From the NCBI GenBank assembly GCA_016709965.1, contig JADJLT010000001.1, forward strand, positions 1,137,001-1,201,000: DNA of 64,000 nt, given 5' to 3'. The stretch comes from Betaproteobacteria bacterium. GTDB lineage: Bacteria; Pseudomonadota; Gammaproteobacteria; Burkholderiales; Rhodocyclaceae. Shown here piece by piece: positions 53,081 through 61,607 of this stretch. Under the pieces are notes generated by a model, which saw nothing but the letters and a program-made list of their open reading frames with translations, was not told where the DNA came from and searched no databases. The translations under genes were made by a program, and so were the position numbers. The first letter of the stretch is position 1. Every line of letters begins with the position of its first letter.

Positions 53081-53291
53081 ATTTCAATAATAATTTAAAT
53101 ATTAGATTTTGGAAGCAGAAAATTCAGTCAAATCGTTTTGTAGGTTGACGCTGTTAGTGAAAAATGTGCCAAGTTAGTGAAAAACTACTGTCGCAGATAA
53201 TGAAAATTCTGCAGTTCTGAGACAGTCATCTTGTCGGCCATTCCAGCCGTTGAGGGTAGCTCGACTGTAGGGCCGATGTTGCACCTTGGAT

Positions 53292-53397
53292 TCAACCGGT
53301 CGATGCAACGGTTTGGTGAAATCGTTCGGCGGGTGTTGCGTAGTCTAGTGTTTTCCTGGGACGCTCATTCAGTTTCCTCGCGATGACATTGAGCTGG
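53292..53397 (-). pseudogene. C-terminal fragment of an IS30-family transposase
   Basis: The last 34 codons of a transposase (QLNVIARKLNERPRKTLDYA, then TPAERFHQTVASTG and stop) match the IS30 C-terminal pattern. It is cut at 53397 by the end of the IS21 element that follows; the rest of the gene is not found on the other side. Confidence 0.78.
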
Positions 53398-53502
53398 TGT
53401 TGACGCTCGTTGAAAACTGACCAGAAAAGCGAGGTTGTGCGCGCTGAAAATTGACCAGGGTGATTAACTAGTCCGCTCATTTTTTGAGCAGGATTTTAGG
53501 AG

Positions 53503-55008
53503 ATGATCACCATGAAGGATCTGGGAAGGATTCGGCGGTTGTTTTACCGGGATGGCGTGTCGCTATCCGAGATTTCGAGGAAGACGGGGTATAGCCGGAA
53601 CACCGTCAAGCGTTGGTTACGGACGCCGGAAGGCACGGAGCCGAAGTACGAACGGGAGAACCCGAACGTCAAGATTGCGCCCTATGCGGCGCGACTCATC
53701 AAGGCGCTGGAAACGGATGCTCGGCGCCCGAAACGGGATCGGCGTACGGCGCTGAAACTCTTTGGTGAATTGCAGGCGGCCGGATTTACGGGCACCTACT
53801 GCCGGGTCACTGAGTTCATCCGGCGCTGGCGTTCCGATGGTGGCGCGGCGGTCAGCAAAGCCTTCGTTCCGCTCCACTTTGAATTAGGCGAAGCCTTCCA
53901 GTTCGACTGGAGCGAAGAGCATTTGGTGATCGGTGGTGTCTGGCGCAAGATTCTCGCCTCGCATCTGAAGTTCTGTGCCAGTCGGGCCTTTGTGGTTCAG
54001 GCCTACCCGACGCAAGGCCACGAAATGCTGTTTGATGCCCATACCCGTTCGTTTGCGGCCTTGGGCGGCATTCCTCGGCGCGGCATCTACGACAATATGA
54101 AGACGGCCGTGGATAAGGTGCAGAAGGGCAAGTCCCGTATCGTCAATGCCCGCTTCTCGGCCATGGCCTCCCACTACCTGTTCGACCCGGATTTCTGCAA
54201 TGTCGCCAGCGGCTGGGAGAAAGGCGTTGTCGAGAAGAATGTCCAGGATAGCCGGCTGCGGCTCTGGCAGGATGCCGGCAAGGAACGCTTCAGCTCTTTC
54301 ACCGAACTGAACGTCTGGCTGCTCGAACGCTGCCGTAGCCTGTGGCAGGAATTGCGCCATCCTGAGTACGCGGATCTGACGGTGGCCGAGATGCTGGAAC
54401 ACGAGCAACCGAGCCTGATGCCAATGGTGGCGCCCTTCGATGGGTATGTTGAAACCCTGGGCAAAGTCTCCAGCACCTGCCTAGTCACGCTGGATCGTAA
54501 TCGCTATTCGGTGCCGTGCGAGTTGGTCGGCCAGGTCGTTAGCCTGCGTCTCTATCCGGAGCGGATTGATATGGTGGCGCACGATCTGCGCATGGCCAGC
54601 CATCCACGTAGTTTCACCCGGCAACAAACGCTCTACGACTGGCAGCACTACATTCCGCTGATTGAACGCAAGCCGGGTGCCTTGAGAAATGGCGCGCCAT
54701 TTGCCGACATGCCGGAAGCTTTGCAGCGCCTGCGCAGTTTGTTGCTGCGTCGAGAAGGTGGTGATCGGGTCATGGCCAAGGTCCTGTCAGCGATTGCGCA
54801 GTTCGGTCTGGAGTCTGTGCTGGTGGCGGTCGATCTGGTTCTGGAATCAGGCTTGCCCAGTGCCGAGCACGTCGAGAACATGCTCAATCGACTGAAGTCT
54901 GGACCCATGCCACCACCGGTGGAGACCCCGCTGACGATCAGCGAAGCACCGATCGCCGATACGGGTCGCTACGACCAGCTGCGCGTGGAGGTGAGCGACC
55001 ATGCGTGA
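53503..55008 (+). CDS. istA: IS21 transposase IstA, copy 2
   Basis: A 501-residue protein. The N-terminal helix-turn-helix (SLSEISRKTGYSRNTVKRWL) and the catalytic core are present, with FQFDWSEEHLVIGGVW, GIYDNMKTAVDKV and WEKGVVEKNVQDSR. The same length as the first copy but clearly diverged in sequence. AGGAG precedes the start. The gene is intact and overlaps the original istB start by 8 bp. Confidence 0.95.
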   Translation: MITMKDLGRIRRLFYRDGVSLSEISRKTGYSRNTVKRWLRTPEGTEPKYERENPNVKIAPYAARLIKALETDARRPKRDRRTALKLFGELQAAGFTGTYCRVTEFIRRWRSDGGAAVSKAFVPLHFELGEAFQFDWSEEHLVIGGVWRKILASHLKFCASRAFVVQAYPTQGHEMLFDAHTRSFAALGGIPRRGIYDNMKTAVDKVQKGKSRIVNARFSAMASHYLFDPDFCNVASGWEKGVVEKNVQDSRLRLWQDAGKERFSSFTELNVWLLERCRSLWQELRHPEYADLTVAEMLEHEQPSLMPMVAPFDGYVETLGKVSSTCLVTLDRNRYSVPCELVGQVVSLRLYPERIDMVAHDLRMASHPRSFTRQQTLYDWQHYIPLIERKPGALRNGAPFADMPEALQRLRSLLLRREGGDRVMAKVLSAIAQFGLESVLVAVDLVLESGLPSAEHVENMLNRLKSGPMPPPVETPLTISEAPIADTGRYDQLRVEVSDHA

Positions 55009-55797
55009 GCTGATGAGTGAGTTCAGGAGCTGCGCCTGCACGGCATGGCTGGTGCCTGGGAAGAGCTATCGGCCAACGGTGGCGCCGGCATCGACACTTC
55101 TCGCTGGTTGATCGAGCATCTGCTGCAGGCCGAACATACTGACCGGGTCATGCGCTCGATTGGCTACCAGATGCATGCGGCCCGCTTCCCTGTACATCGG
55201 GATCTAGCGGGATTCGACTTCGATCAATCGAAGGTAGATCAGAAACTGATTCGGCAACTGGCCGACCTGTCCTTTACCGAGGAAGCGCAGAACGTGGTGT
55301 TCATCGGTGGCACGGGAACCGGCAAGACGCACCTGGCCACGGCACTGGGTGTTTCGGGGATTGGGCACCATAACAAGCGGGTTCGGTTCTTCTCGACGGT
55401 GGATCTGGCCAATGCCCTGGAACAAGAGAAGGCGGCCGGCAAAGCTGGCCGGATTGCCTTGGGACTGCTGCGCATGGATCTGGTGATTCTCGATGAGCTG
55501 GGCTATCTGCCGTTCAGCCAGGCTGGTGGTGCCTTGCTGTTTCACTTGCTGTCGAAGCTCTACGAGCACACCAGCGTGATGATCACGACCAACCTGACCT
55601 TTGCCGAATGGCCGAGCGTCTTCGGCGATGCCAAGATGACGACGGCGCTGCTCGACCGCCTGACGCATCACTGCCACATCGTGGAAACGGGGAATGAGTC
55701 ATTTCGCTTCCGGCACAGCACGGCGACCGCCAAGTCGAGGATCAAGGCAAGGGAGCAGAGCAAGCGGGGAAATCCACCCGAGGAGGACGCATTCTGA
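55001..55797 (+). pseudogene. istB: IS21 helper ATPase IstB, copy 2, frameshifted near the start
   Basis: From ATG 55001 the frame reads MRELMSEFR and then goes wrong at about 55024, where one base is missing before CAGGAGCTG. From there the IstB frame runs intact (ELRLHGMAGAWEELSANGG) to 55797, with Walker A GGTGTGKTH and Walker B LVILDELGYLP. An internal ATG at 55045 could still give a nearly complete ATPase of 250 residues, so activity is not excluded. Confidence 0.8.
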
Positions 55798-56383
55798 TCG
55801 GCCGCGTTGGGAAATCCGTTCCGGACTTCGTCCTCCACGGCTTTCCCAACGCATTCATCGTGGCTCGGAAATCGGTTGTTCTGAGCTACACTTATCCACA
55901 AGCCAACCTATGTCAGGTGGCTATCACACCTGGTCAAAATTCAACGAGCACAGGTGGTCAAAATTAAACGCGCGCCGACACCCTAGAACTAACTTGTTGG
56001 GTGCCGTTAATCCTAAGGCGGCAGGTTTTGCGCTTTGAGATCGAAGCAAGTTAAGCGAATGGAGATCGGGCGGGCAGTCGTGGCTTCGATTTCAATGTTT
56101 GAAGCCTCCTTTCACGGGCTGGTTGGTGCCGGATAACACCGTTGTGAAGACAGCTCCATTGGCTTTAGCTCTTCGAGCATCTCTGAATTTTTCTCTTTCA
56201 ATGGCACGAATACCTGATTTCGTCAGTTTCTGTGGCAAACAAGGACTCCATCAATGTCAGAGTTAATGAAAAACACGTTTGTTTCTGTGCGAGCTTTTTT
56301 CACTAACTCTGTCATCCGACACGTTTGCTCAGGGCAATTTCATCGGGCGACATAGCCTGCCAAGGCAGGAAACATCTCTCCCA

Positions 56384-56425
56384 CGGTCAACCGGAAAAAT
56401 CGGCCGAAATTGAAATATCCGTTCA
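56384..56425 (-). repeat. Dispersed repeat copy C (reverse orientation)
   Basis: CGGTCAACCGGAAAAATCGG followed by CCGAAATTGAAAT is the reverse complement of the repeat at 61462-61501, with few differences. It overlaps the 3' end of the regulator gene. Confidence 0.6.
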
Positions 56426-57742
56426 GCCCTTACGGCTGTCCTGAAGTTTGCGATACAAGGTGCGCGGGCTGACACCCAGTTGCTCGGCCAGCCAGGCATG
56501 ATCACCACCGGCCTGCTCGCTCGCCCAAGCCAGATAGCGCGCCTCCAGCGTCTCCAGATCGACAATATCGCCGACCCTGAAAGCCCCGTCTTCAATCATC
56601 CTGGCCGGCGGAACATCCTCGGCCATGTCGAGCAGATGCGGCAGATCGATTACCTCACCATCGGCCAGCAGGGTGGCCCGCTCGATCAAGTTACGCAACT
56701 CGCGAATATTGCCGCTGAAGCGACGCCCGGACAGCCACGCCTGCGCCGCCGGCGTCAGCTCGCGCCCCGGCTTGCGATCGACCCGCTCCAGCAGCGACGC
56801 TGCCAGCAAGGGAATATCACTGGCACGCTCATGCAGCGCTGGCGAGTGAATGGGGAAGGTATTGATCCGGAAGTACAAATCCCGACGAAACGTCTCGGCC
56901 TGCACCATGGCACGGAGATCACGATGGGTGGCGGTAATCAGGCGAAAATCTGCCGGTAGCCAATCCAGTCCGCCGACACGCCGATAGGTACCGGTTTCGA
57001 GCAAACGCAATAGCTTGACCTGTAACGTCAGCGGCAATTCGCCGATTTCATCGAGGAACAGCGTACCGCCAGCGGCAGCTTCGACCAACCCCTGCTTGCG
57101 ATGCGCCGCCCCGGTGAAAGCCCCTTTTTCATAACCGAACAGTTCGCTTTCAAATAGTGTTTCGGTCATACCGGCGCAGTCTACGGCCACAAACGGCCCC
57201 TCTTCTCGTGCGCTCGCCTCGTGAATGGCCCGTGCCACCAGCTCCTTGCCCGTCCCCGTTTCGCCGAGCAGCAAGACCGAGGCATTCGAATTGGCCACCC
57301 GCAGGATTTTTTCCAGCATCCCGATAAACGCCGGCGAGCGCCCGACCAATCCCTGCGCAGCAGCCCGACTACTGGCCTGACGGACGACCCGCATGGTTTC
57401 GACAAAATAGGCGATCTGCCCGCTTTCATCGCGAATCGGCGTCGTCTCAACCGCCACATGCTCCTCGCCGCGCGGGGTATGATGCAGGTGCAAAACACGC
57501 TGCGGCTCACCCGTTTCCAGGCTTTGCTTCAGGGGGCAGGATTCACCCGCCTGGTCGCACGGCACAGTGAAATGGTGCGACACTTCGTAGCAGGTCCGCC
57601 CGGCGACAGGCAGATCGCCACCGAATTCCTTAATGTAAGCCGCGTTTGCGGCCACAATCCGGTAATCGGCATTCATCACAATGCGCGGCTCAGGCAAGCC
57701 ATCAAGGAAGGAAAGCAGTTCACTGAGGAAATGAGCAGTCAT
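56423..57742 (-). CDS. Sigma-54-dependent regulator with PAS domain
   Basis: A 439-residue protein. The N-terminal PAS domain (about 8-120) contains three cysteines (C51, C62, C69) and two histidines in a CYEVSHHFTVPC segment, a possible metal or redox site. The AAA+ domain has Walker A GETGTGKE (160-167), the sigma-54 loop GAFTGA (208-213) and GGTLFLDEIGELP. The C-terminal Fis-type helix-turn-helix is AWLAEQLGVSPRTLYRKLQ. It activates sigma-54 promoters in response to its PAS signal. It is divergent from ccoG, with 344 bp between; no convincing -24/-12 promoter was seen there. Confidence 0.9.
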   Translation of the reverse strand: MTAHFLSELLSFLDGLPEPRIVMNADYRIVAANAAYIKEFGGDLPVAGRTCYEVSHHFTVPCDQAGESCPLKQSLETGEPQRVLHLHHTPRGEEHVAVETTPIRDESGQIAYFVETMRVVRQASSRAAAQGLVGRSPAFIGMLEKILRVANSNASVLLLGETGTGKELVARAIHEASAREEGPFVAVDCAGMTETLFESELFGYEKGAFTGAAHRKQGLVEAAAGGTLFLDEIGELPLTLQVKLLRLLETGTYRRVGGLDWLPADFRLITATHRDLRAMVQAETFRRDLYFRINTFPIHSPALHERASDIPLLAASLLERVDRKPGRELTPAAQAWLSGRRFSGNIRELRNLIERATLLADGEVIDLPHLLDMAEDVPPARMIEDGAFRVGDIVDLETLEARYLAWASEQAGGDHAWLAEQLGVSPRTLYRKLQDSRKG

Positions 57743-58086
57743 GTCAGTTTTGTCGCCAGCGCCAAATTAGACAGCCATTATTGTCCATCGGCGCCAAAAA
57801 AATACAAACCTCTGCAGCACAAAAACATCAAGGCACTGATTTGTATGAATATTCAACAAATAAAAAAGCAGGCACACATCTTGATATTAGGTACACTGGA
57901 AACCGGTGACGCGCTCTGCCTGCAATTTTGTCTCCACAGTATTGATGGAGGAGTGCTGGATAACCGACAATCAACCTGGCGGCATACCCCCTTTAGTTCG
58001 CCCCGCAGGCTTGCTCCATGCAACCATGGTTGAACGAGTCCAGCAGTTCCGGTTTCCAACCTTTTTAACAACCAGATTGAGGATCG
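57743..58086. other. Gene-free stretch between the sigma-54 regulator and ccoG
   Basis: It must contain both divergent promoters. The nearest -24/-12-like string (GGCACACATCTTGA at about 57871) lacks the GC of the -12 element. TTGTATGAATATTCAA (about 57841) is an imperfect palindrome of FNR-like outline only. Nothing decisive. Confidence 0.4.
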
Positions 58087-59490
58087 ATGAGTCAGCCAGC
58101 AAACAGTCCGCAGCCTGATGGCACGGCAAAAGTTTCCGTCTTTGAAAAACGCAAGAAAATCTACGCCAAAGGCGTTCGCGGACTTTTCGACAACTGGCGA
58201 ATCGCCCTCGTCATCTTCACGCAGATTTTGTTCTACGTCAGCCCATGGCTGGTGTGGAACGGCCGTCAGGCTATCCTGCTGCATCTGGTCGAGCGCAAGT
58301 TCTACATATTCGGCATGGTTTTCTGGCCGCAGGACGTCATCTACCTGGCCGCCCTGCTTATCGTTTCGGCCTACGCACTCTTCCTCGTTACGGCCGTAGC
58401 CGGTCGACTTTTCTGCGGCTATGCCTGCCCACAAACGGTCTACACACAGATATTCATGTGGATCGAAAACAAGATCGAGGGCGATCGCAACGCCCGCATC
58501 AAGCTTGACAAGAGTACCGGCGCACGCAAGCTGCGCATCAAGGCCACCAAACACTTCGTCTGGCTATTGTTCTCACTATGGACAGGCTTCACGCTGGTTT
58601 GCTACTTCACTCCGGTCACCGAACTGATCCACAACGTGATGACCAACAATCTCGGCTCGTGGGAAATCTTCTGGATCTTCTTCTACGGCGGCTTCACCTA
58701 CCTCTTCGCCGGCTTCATGCGCGAGCAGGTCTGCAAGTACATGTGCCCGTACGCCCGCTTCCAGAGCGTGATGTTCGACCCGGACACACTGATCGTCACC
58801 TACGATCCGGAACGTGGCGAGCCCCGCGGCTTGCGTAAAAAAGGCGCCGACCTCAGCAAGCTGGGCGATTGCGTGGACTGCGGACAATGCGTGCAAGTCT
58901 GCCCGACCGGCATCGATATCCGCAATGGCCTTCAATACGAGTGTATCGGCTGCGCAGCCTGTATCGACATCTGCGACCAGGTCATGGACAAGGTTGGCTT
59001 GCCGCGCGGTCTGGTGCGCTATTCCACCGAAAGCGCCATGGCCAAGCACCTGAGCAAGAAGGAAATCCTCGCTCACGTCATCCGTCCGCGCATCCTGCTG
59101 TACACAGCGATCCTGATCCTCATCACCGGCCTCGCCGCATGGTTCCTTGCCCATCGCATTCCGCTCAAAGTGGACATCATCCGTGACCGCTCGACGCTGG
59201 CCCGCGAAACCGACGAAGGCCGGATCGAAAACGTATTCATGCTGCAGATCATGAACACCGAAGAACGGACCCATCGCTACAAGATCACGGTCGACGGCTT
59301 GCCCGGCGCCGAAATCACCGGCGACAACGAAGTCGACGCCGCAGCTGCCGGGCTGACCTCCTTCAACGTCATCGTCAGCGCACCACCGGACGCCGGCAAG
59401 ACAGGATCGAACCCGATCCATTTCGAGATCGAGGCCACTGACAACGACGACATCAAGGTTCGCGAGAAAGCCTCTTTCCTGCAACCCTGA
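58087..59490 (+). CDS. ccoG: cbb3 oxidase accessory protein CcoG (FixG/RdxA)
   Basis: A 467-residue membrane iron-sulphur protein. Membrane helices lie in the N-terminal half and another near residues 338-357. RLFCGYACPQTVYTQIFMWI carries an additional cysteine motif. Two ferredoxin-type 4Fe-4S clusters are shown by CVDCGQCVQVCPTGIDI and CIGCAACIDICDQVMDKV. A C-terminal periplasmic domain follows. It reduces copper during cbb3 oxidase assembly. It is usually beside ccoNOQP and fixH; here it stands alone, 45 kb away, and ends at a strong terminator. Confidence 0.95.
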   Translation: MSQPANSPQPDGTAKVSVFEKRKKIYAKGVRGLFDNWRIALVIFTQILFYVSPWLVWNGRQAILLHLVERKFYIFGMVFWPQDVIYLAALLIVSAYALFLVTAVAGRLFCGYACPQTVYTQIFMWIENKIEGDRNARIKLDKSTGARKLRIKATKHFVWLLFSLWTGFTLVCYFTPVTELIHNVMTNNLGSWEIFWIFFYGGFTYLFAGFMREQVCKYMCPYARFQSVMFDPDTLIVTYDPERGEPRGLRKKGADLSKLGDCVDCGQCVQVCPTGIDIRNGLQYECIGCAACIDICDQVMDKVGLPRGLVRYSTESAMAKHLSKKEILAHVIRPRILLYTAILILITGLAAWFLAHRIPLKVDIIRDRSTLARETDEGRIENVFMLQIMNTEERTHRYKITVDGLPGAEITGDNEVDAAAAGLTSFNVIVSAPPDAGKTGSNPIHFEIEATDNDDIKVREKASFLQP

Positions 59491-59511
59491 TCGATTTAAT
59501 GCTTAACCGGC

Positions 59512-59542
59512 AAGGGCGGGAGCCAGTCTCCCGCCCTTTTTT
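59512..59542 (+). terminator. Terminator after ccoG
   Basis: Stem AAGGGCGGGAG (59512-59522) with CTCCCGCCCTT (59528-59538) followed by TTTT. The downstream gene converges. Confidence 0.92.
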
Positions 59543-59551
59543 CATCCGGAT

Positions 59552-60415
59552 TCAGCGCCGTATCGCGCGCTCAAGAAAGTCCTGAAGCACGCCAATCTGC
59601 GGACCAGTATCACCGTAGTCGTCGTGACTGCCCACCACCATCAACAACTCGACCGCATCACTGGCCCGTGCCGCGTATATCTGCTGCGCCTCGGCCACCG
59701 GCACTGTCTCGTCAGCCATGCCATGAATGATCAAGACCGGGCAAGCTATCCGGGCAATGGTGTTGCACGGCGCTATCGCATCAAAGCGATGCCCGATCAC
59801 CCGCTGCACATAGGCCAGAATGTAAGCCCCCAGCGGCCAGTAAGGAATGTGCAGGCTCGCCAGCCAGCGCCGCATCATGCCCGCCGGATGCGCGAAAGCC
59901 GCCAGACTGACCACCGCCCGCACCCCGGGCTGACGTGAAGCGGCAAGCAGCGCCGCGCCGGCACCCACTGAATGTCCGACAACACCCAGCGCCGACTGAT
60001 CGACCTCCGGTTGCATGGCCAGCCAACGCAAGCCCGACTCAATATCCTCGGCAAAGCGCGGCAAAGATGCAAAGCTGTCGTCATCGCTTTGACCATGGCA
60101 ACGGGCATCCAGCAGCAAAAGCGAATAGCCCGCCGCATGCAGGGGTGCCACCAAGGGCAGCATCATCTCCGCATTGCCGCCCCAGCCATGCATGATCACC
60201 AAGGCCGGACTTTCTGGCCCGGCCGGGATAAACCAGCCATAGAGTTTTTTGTCATTAGTCGTCGGCACCCGTACCTCCAGCCAGGGCAAGCCCTGCGGCC
60301 GACTACTTTCAACGACACGGGGTGCTCGCAGCCCTCGCCGAATGGCAAAATTCAATGCGGTGACACCTGCCGCCAGGAGCGGAGGCGCCCAAAGCCACGT
60401 GGCCTGAAAGTTCAC
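59552..60415 (-). CDS. Alpha/beta hydrolase, membrane-anchored
   Basis: 287 residues from GTG 60415, which overlaps the stop of the transporter gene as GTGA; the longer frame to 60928 only runs through that gene. An N-terminal hydrophobic helix (about 5-22) is followed by a hydrolase fold: MHGWGGNAEMM, LLLLDARCHGQSDDDSF, nucleophile elbow GHSVGAG, and an acid and histidine near HGMADETVP and GSHDDYGD. The substrate is unknown. It is coupled to the TehA-type gene. Confidence 0.85.
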   Translation of the reverse strand: MNFQATWLWAPPLLAAGVTALNFAIRRGLRAPRVVESSRPQGLPWLEVRVPTTNDKKLYGWFIPAGPESPALVIMHGWGGNAEMMLPLVAPLHAAGYSLLLLDARCHGQSDDDSFASLPRFAEDIESGLRWLAMQPEVDQSALGVVGHSVGAGAALLAASRQPGVRAVVSLAAFAHPAGMMRRWLASLHIPYWPLGAYILAYVQRVIGHRFDAIAPCNTIARIACPVLIIHGMADETVPVAEAQQIYAARASDAVELLMVVGSHDDYGDTGPQIGVLQDFLERAIRR

Positions 60416-61452
60416 GTAGCAGGCTGGAAGATGGCGCCGCTCGCCACGCCACGCGCGGTTCGCACCAAGGTGATCGTCCAGAAGAAGCAAAGCAGCAGCC
60501 AGGCCGCAAGGCCAATGGCGAATGTGCTGCCCCAGCCCAGAATTTTCGTCAGGCGCAGACTTTCGGCCGCGAATGCCCCGACCGGAAAGGTGAAGCCCCA
60601 CCACGACAAGGCAAACGGCAGCTCCCCGGCAGCACGCGCCGACAAGGTCAGCAGGCTGGCAATGACCAGCCACCAGACCCCAAATCCCCAGACCAGCAAC
60701 ATCAGCACCGTCGCAGTCTCGCGGGCCGATGGGTAGGGAAGTTGTTCGACAATATTCATCAAACCCACCGGAATGGCACCAATCGGCGCCAGGTGTATCC
60801 AGATGGTTGGCGTCAGCGCGCCGTGGGCCGGCTTGTGCAAGTATTTGCGATGAAGCGCCAGCCCGAACAAGCCGAGATACATCATGCTGCCCGCCCCCAG
60901 GCCGATGATGTTGATCGTCAGCACCCACTCACGCCAGGCACCATCCATGTGCGCCAGCAATGGCCCGCCGGCCAGCGGCATGACAACGAGGCCGACAGCC
61001 GGAATGAAGTGGGCCGGGGTCACATGATCGACCGCGACATGCTCGCCACGAAACATGATGAAAACCACGGCAAAACTGAAGACAAAGTGAATGAGCACCC
61101 CCAGCCACCAGATCGCCAAAGCCACCTCGATGTGCGGAGAAAACGTCAGCCACTGTGCCGCCAGCACCAGCAAGGCAATTGAAAACGTCGGGTAAAAATT
61201 GGCCTGGACCGGATGCATCATCGTTTGCATGGCCGCCGGACGAAAAGCCAGCCAGCGGGTCAGCCAGGGCACCGCCAACACCAAGAAAAGAATGCTGTTG
61301 AACCAGTGCAGCATCTCGGCCGGCAACGCCAGCCACGACCATCGCAACGACAGGCTGTGCGTCGTCATGGCGAAGACGCCAGTACCCATGACCGCAGCAA
61401 ACCAGCCGGGTGCAAAGGCGCGGGAAATATCGGCGAAGCGGGGATAGCTCAT
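60412..61452 (-). CDS. TehA/TDT-family transporter (SLAC1-like)
   Basis: 346 residues from ATG 61452 (MSYPRFADISRAFAPGWFAA); the frame to 61515 only adds sequence from a dispersed repeat. Ten predicted membrane helices with FAPGWFAAVMGTGVFAMTTH at the start, HFIPAVGLVVMPLAGGPLLA in the middle and ELPFALSWWGFTFPVGAFA near the end. The family includes tellurite-resistance TehA, C4-dicarboxylate carriers and sulphite exporters; the substrate cannot be told apart here. Confidence 0.88.
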   Translation of the reverse strand: MSYPRFADISRAFAPGWFAAVMGTGVFAMTTHSLSLRWSWLALPAEMLHWFNSILFLVLAVPWLTRWLAFRPAAMQTMMHPVQANFYPTFSIALLVLAAQWLTFSPHIEVALAIWWLGVLIHFVFSFAVVFIMFRGEHVAVDHVTPAHFIPAVGLVVMPLAGGPLLAHMDGAWREWVLTINIIGLGAGSMMYLGLFGLALHRKYLHKPAHGALTPTIWIHLAPIGAIPVGLMNIVEQLPYPSARETATVLMLLVWGFGVWWLVIASLLTLSARAAGELPFALSWWGFTFPVGAFAAESLRLTKILGWGSTFAIGLAAWLLLCFFWTITLVRTARGVASGAIFQPAT

Positions 61453-61461
61453 GACACGACT

Positions 61462-61501
61462 TTCTGAAATTTCAATTTCGGCGATTTTTTCCGGTTGACC
61501 G
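61462..61501 (+). repeat. Dispersed repeat copy B
   Basis: TTCTGAAATTTCAATTTCGG then CGATTTTTTCCGGTTGACCG. It shares its right half exactly with 18079-18095 and its whole length, inverted, with 56384-56425. It lies directly upstream of the transporter gene's start. Confidence 0.6.
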
Positions 61502-61607
61502 CGGCAAACGCCCACCAGCCCGTGGAAAGCGTCGCTTCGGCGATATACTGACGCAAAACAAGATATTCCGAAACGGAGACCGGACCTGCCCGCGCAGGCC
61601 GATATGC

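Larger units (their letters stand above)
53398..55980 (+). mobile_element. IS21-family insertion sequence, copy 2
   Basis: 2583 bp. The left end TGTTGACGCTCGTTGAAAAC and the right end, read inwards, TGTCGGCGCGCGTTTAATTT share most positions, and internal TTGACCA repeats follow at both ends. It has istA and a frameshifted istB. The flanks (TGAGCTGG and CCCTAGAA) show no target duplication, so neighbouring DNA has been deleted or rearranged since insertion. It is not the same IS as the copy at 21975-24372. Confidence 0.85.
53139..56321. mobile_element. Relic of an IS21-type element, invaded by other ISs
   Basis: The left end TGTAGGTTGACGCTGTTAG continues GTGAAAAA and the right end, read inwards, is TGTCGGATGACAGAGTTAG, also followed by GTGAAAAA; 21 of 26 positions match. 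CGTTT flanks both sides (53134-53138 and 56322-56326), a 5-bp duplication. A second TTAGTGAAAAA copy lies just inside the left end, and an altered copy inside the right end. Its own istAB genes are gone. The interior holds an IS30 fragment, a complete second IS21 element and about 340 bp of unrecognised DNA (55981-56321). Confidence 0.75.

Noticed and set aside
57871..57885. Possible sigma-54 promoter before ccoG
   Set aside because: GGCACACATCTTGA has the GG element but GA in place of GC at -12.
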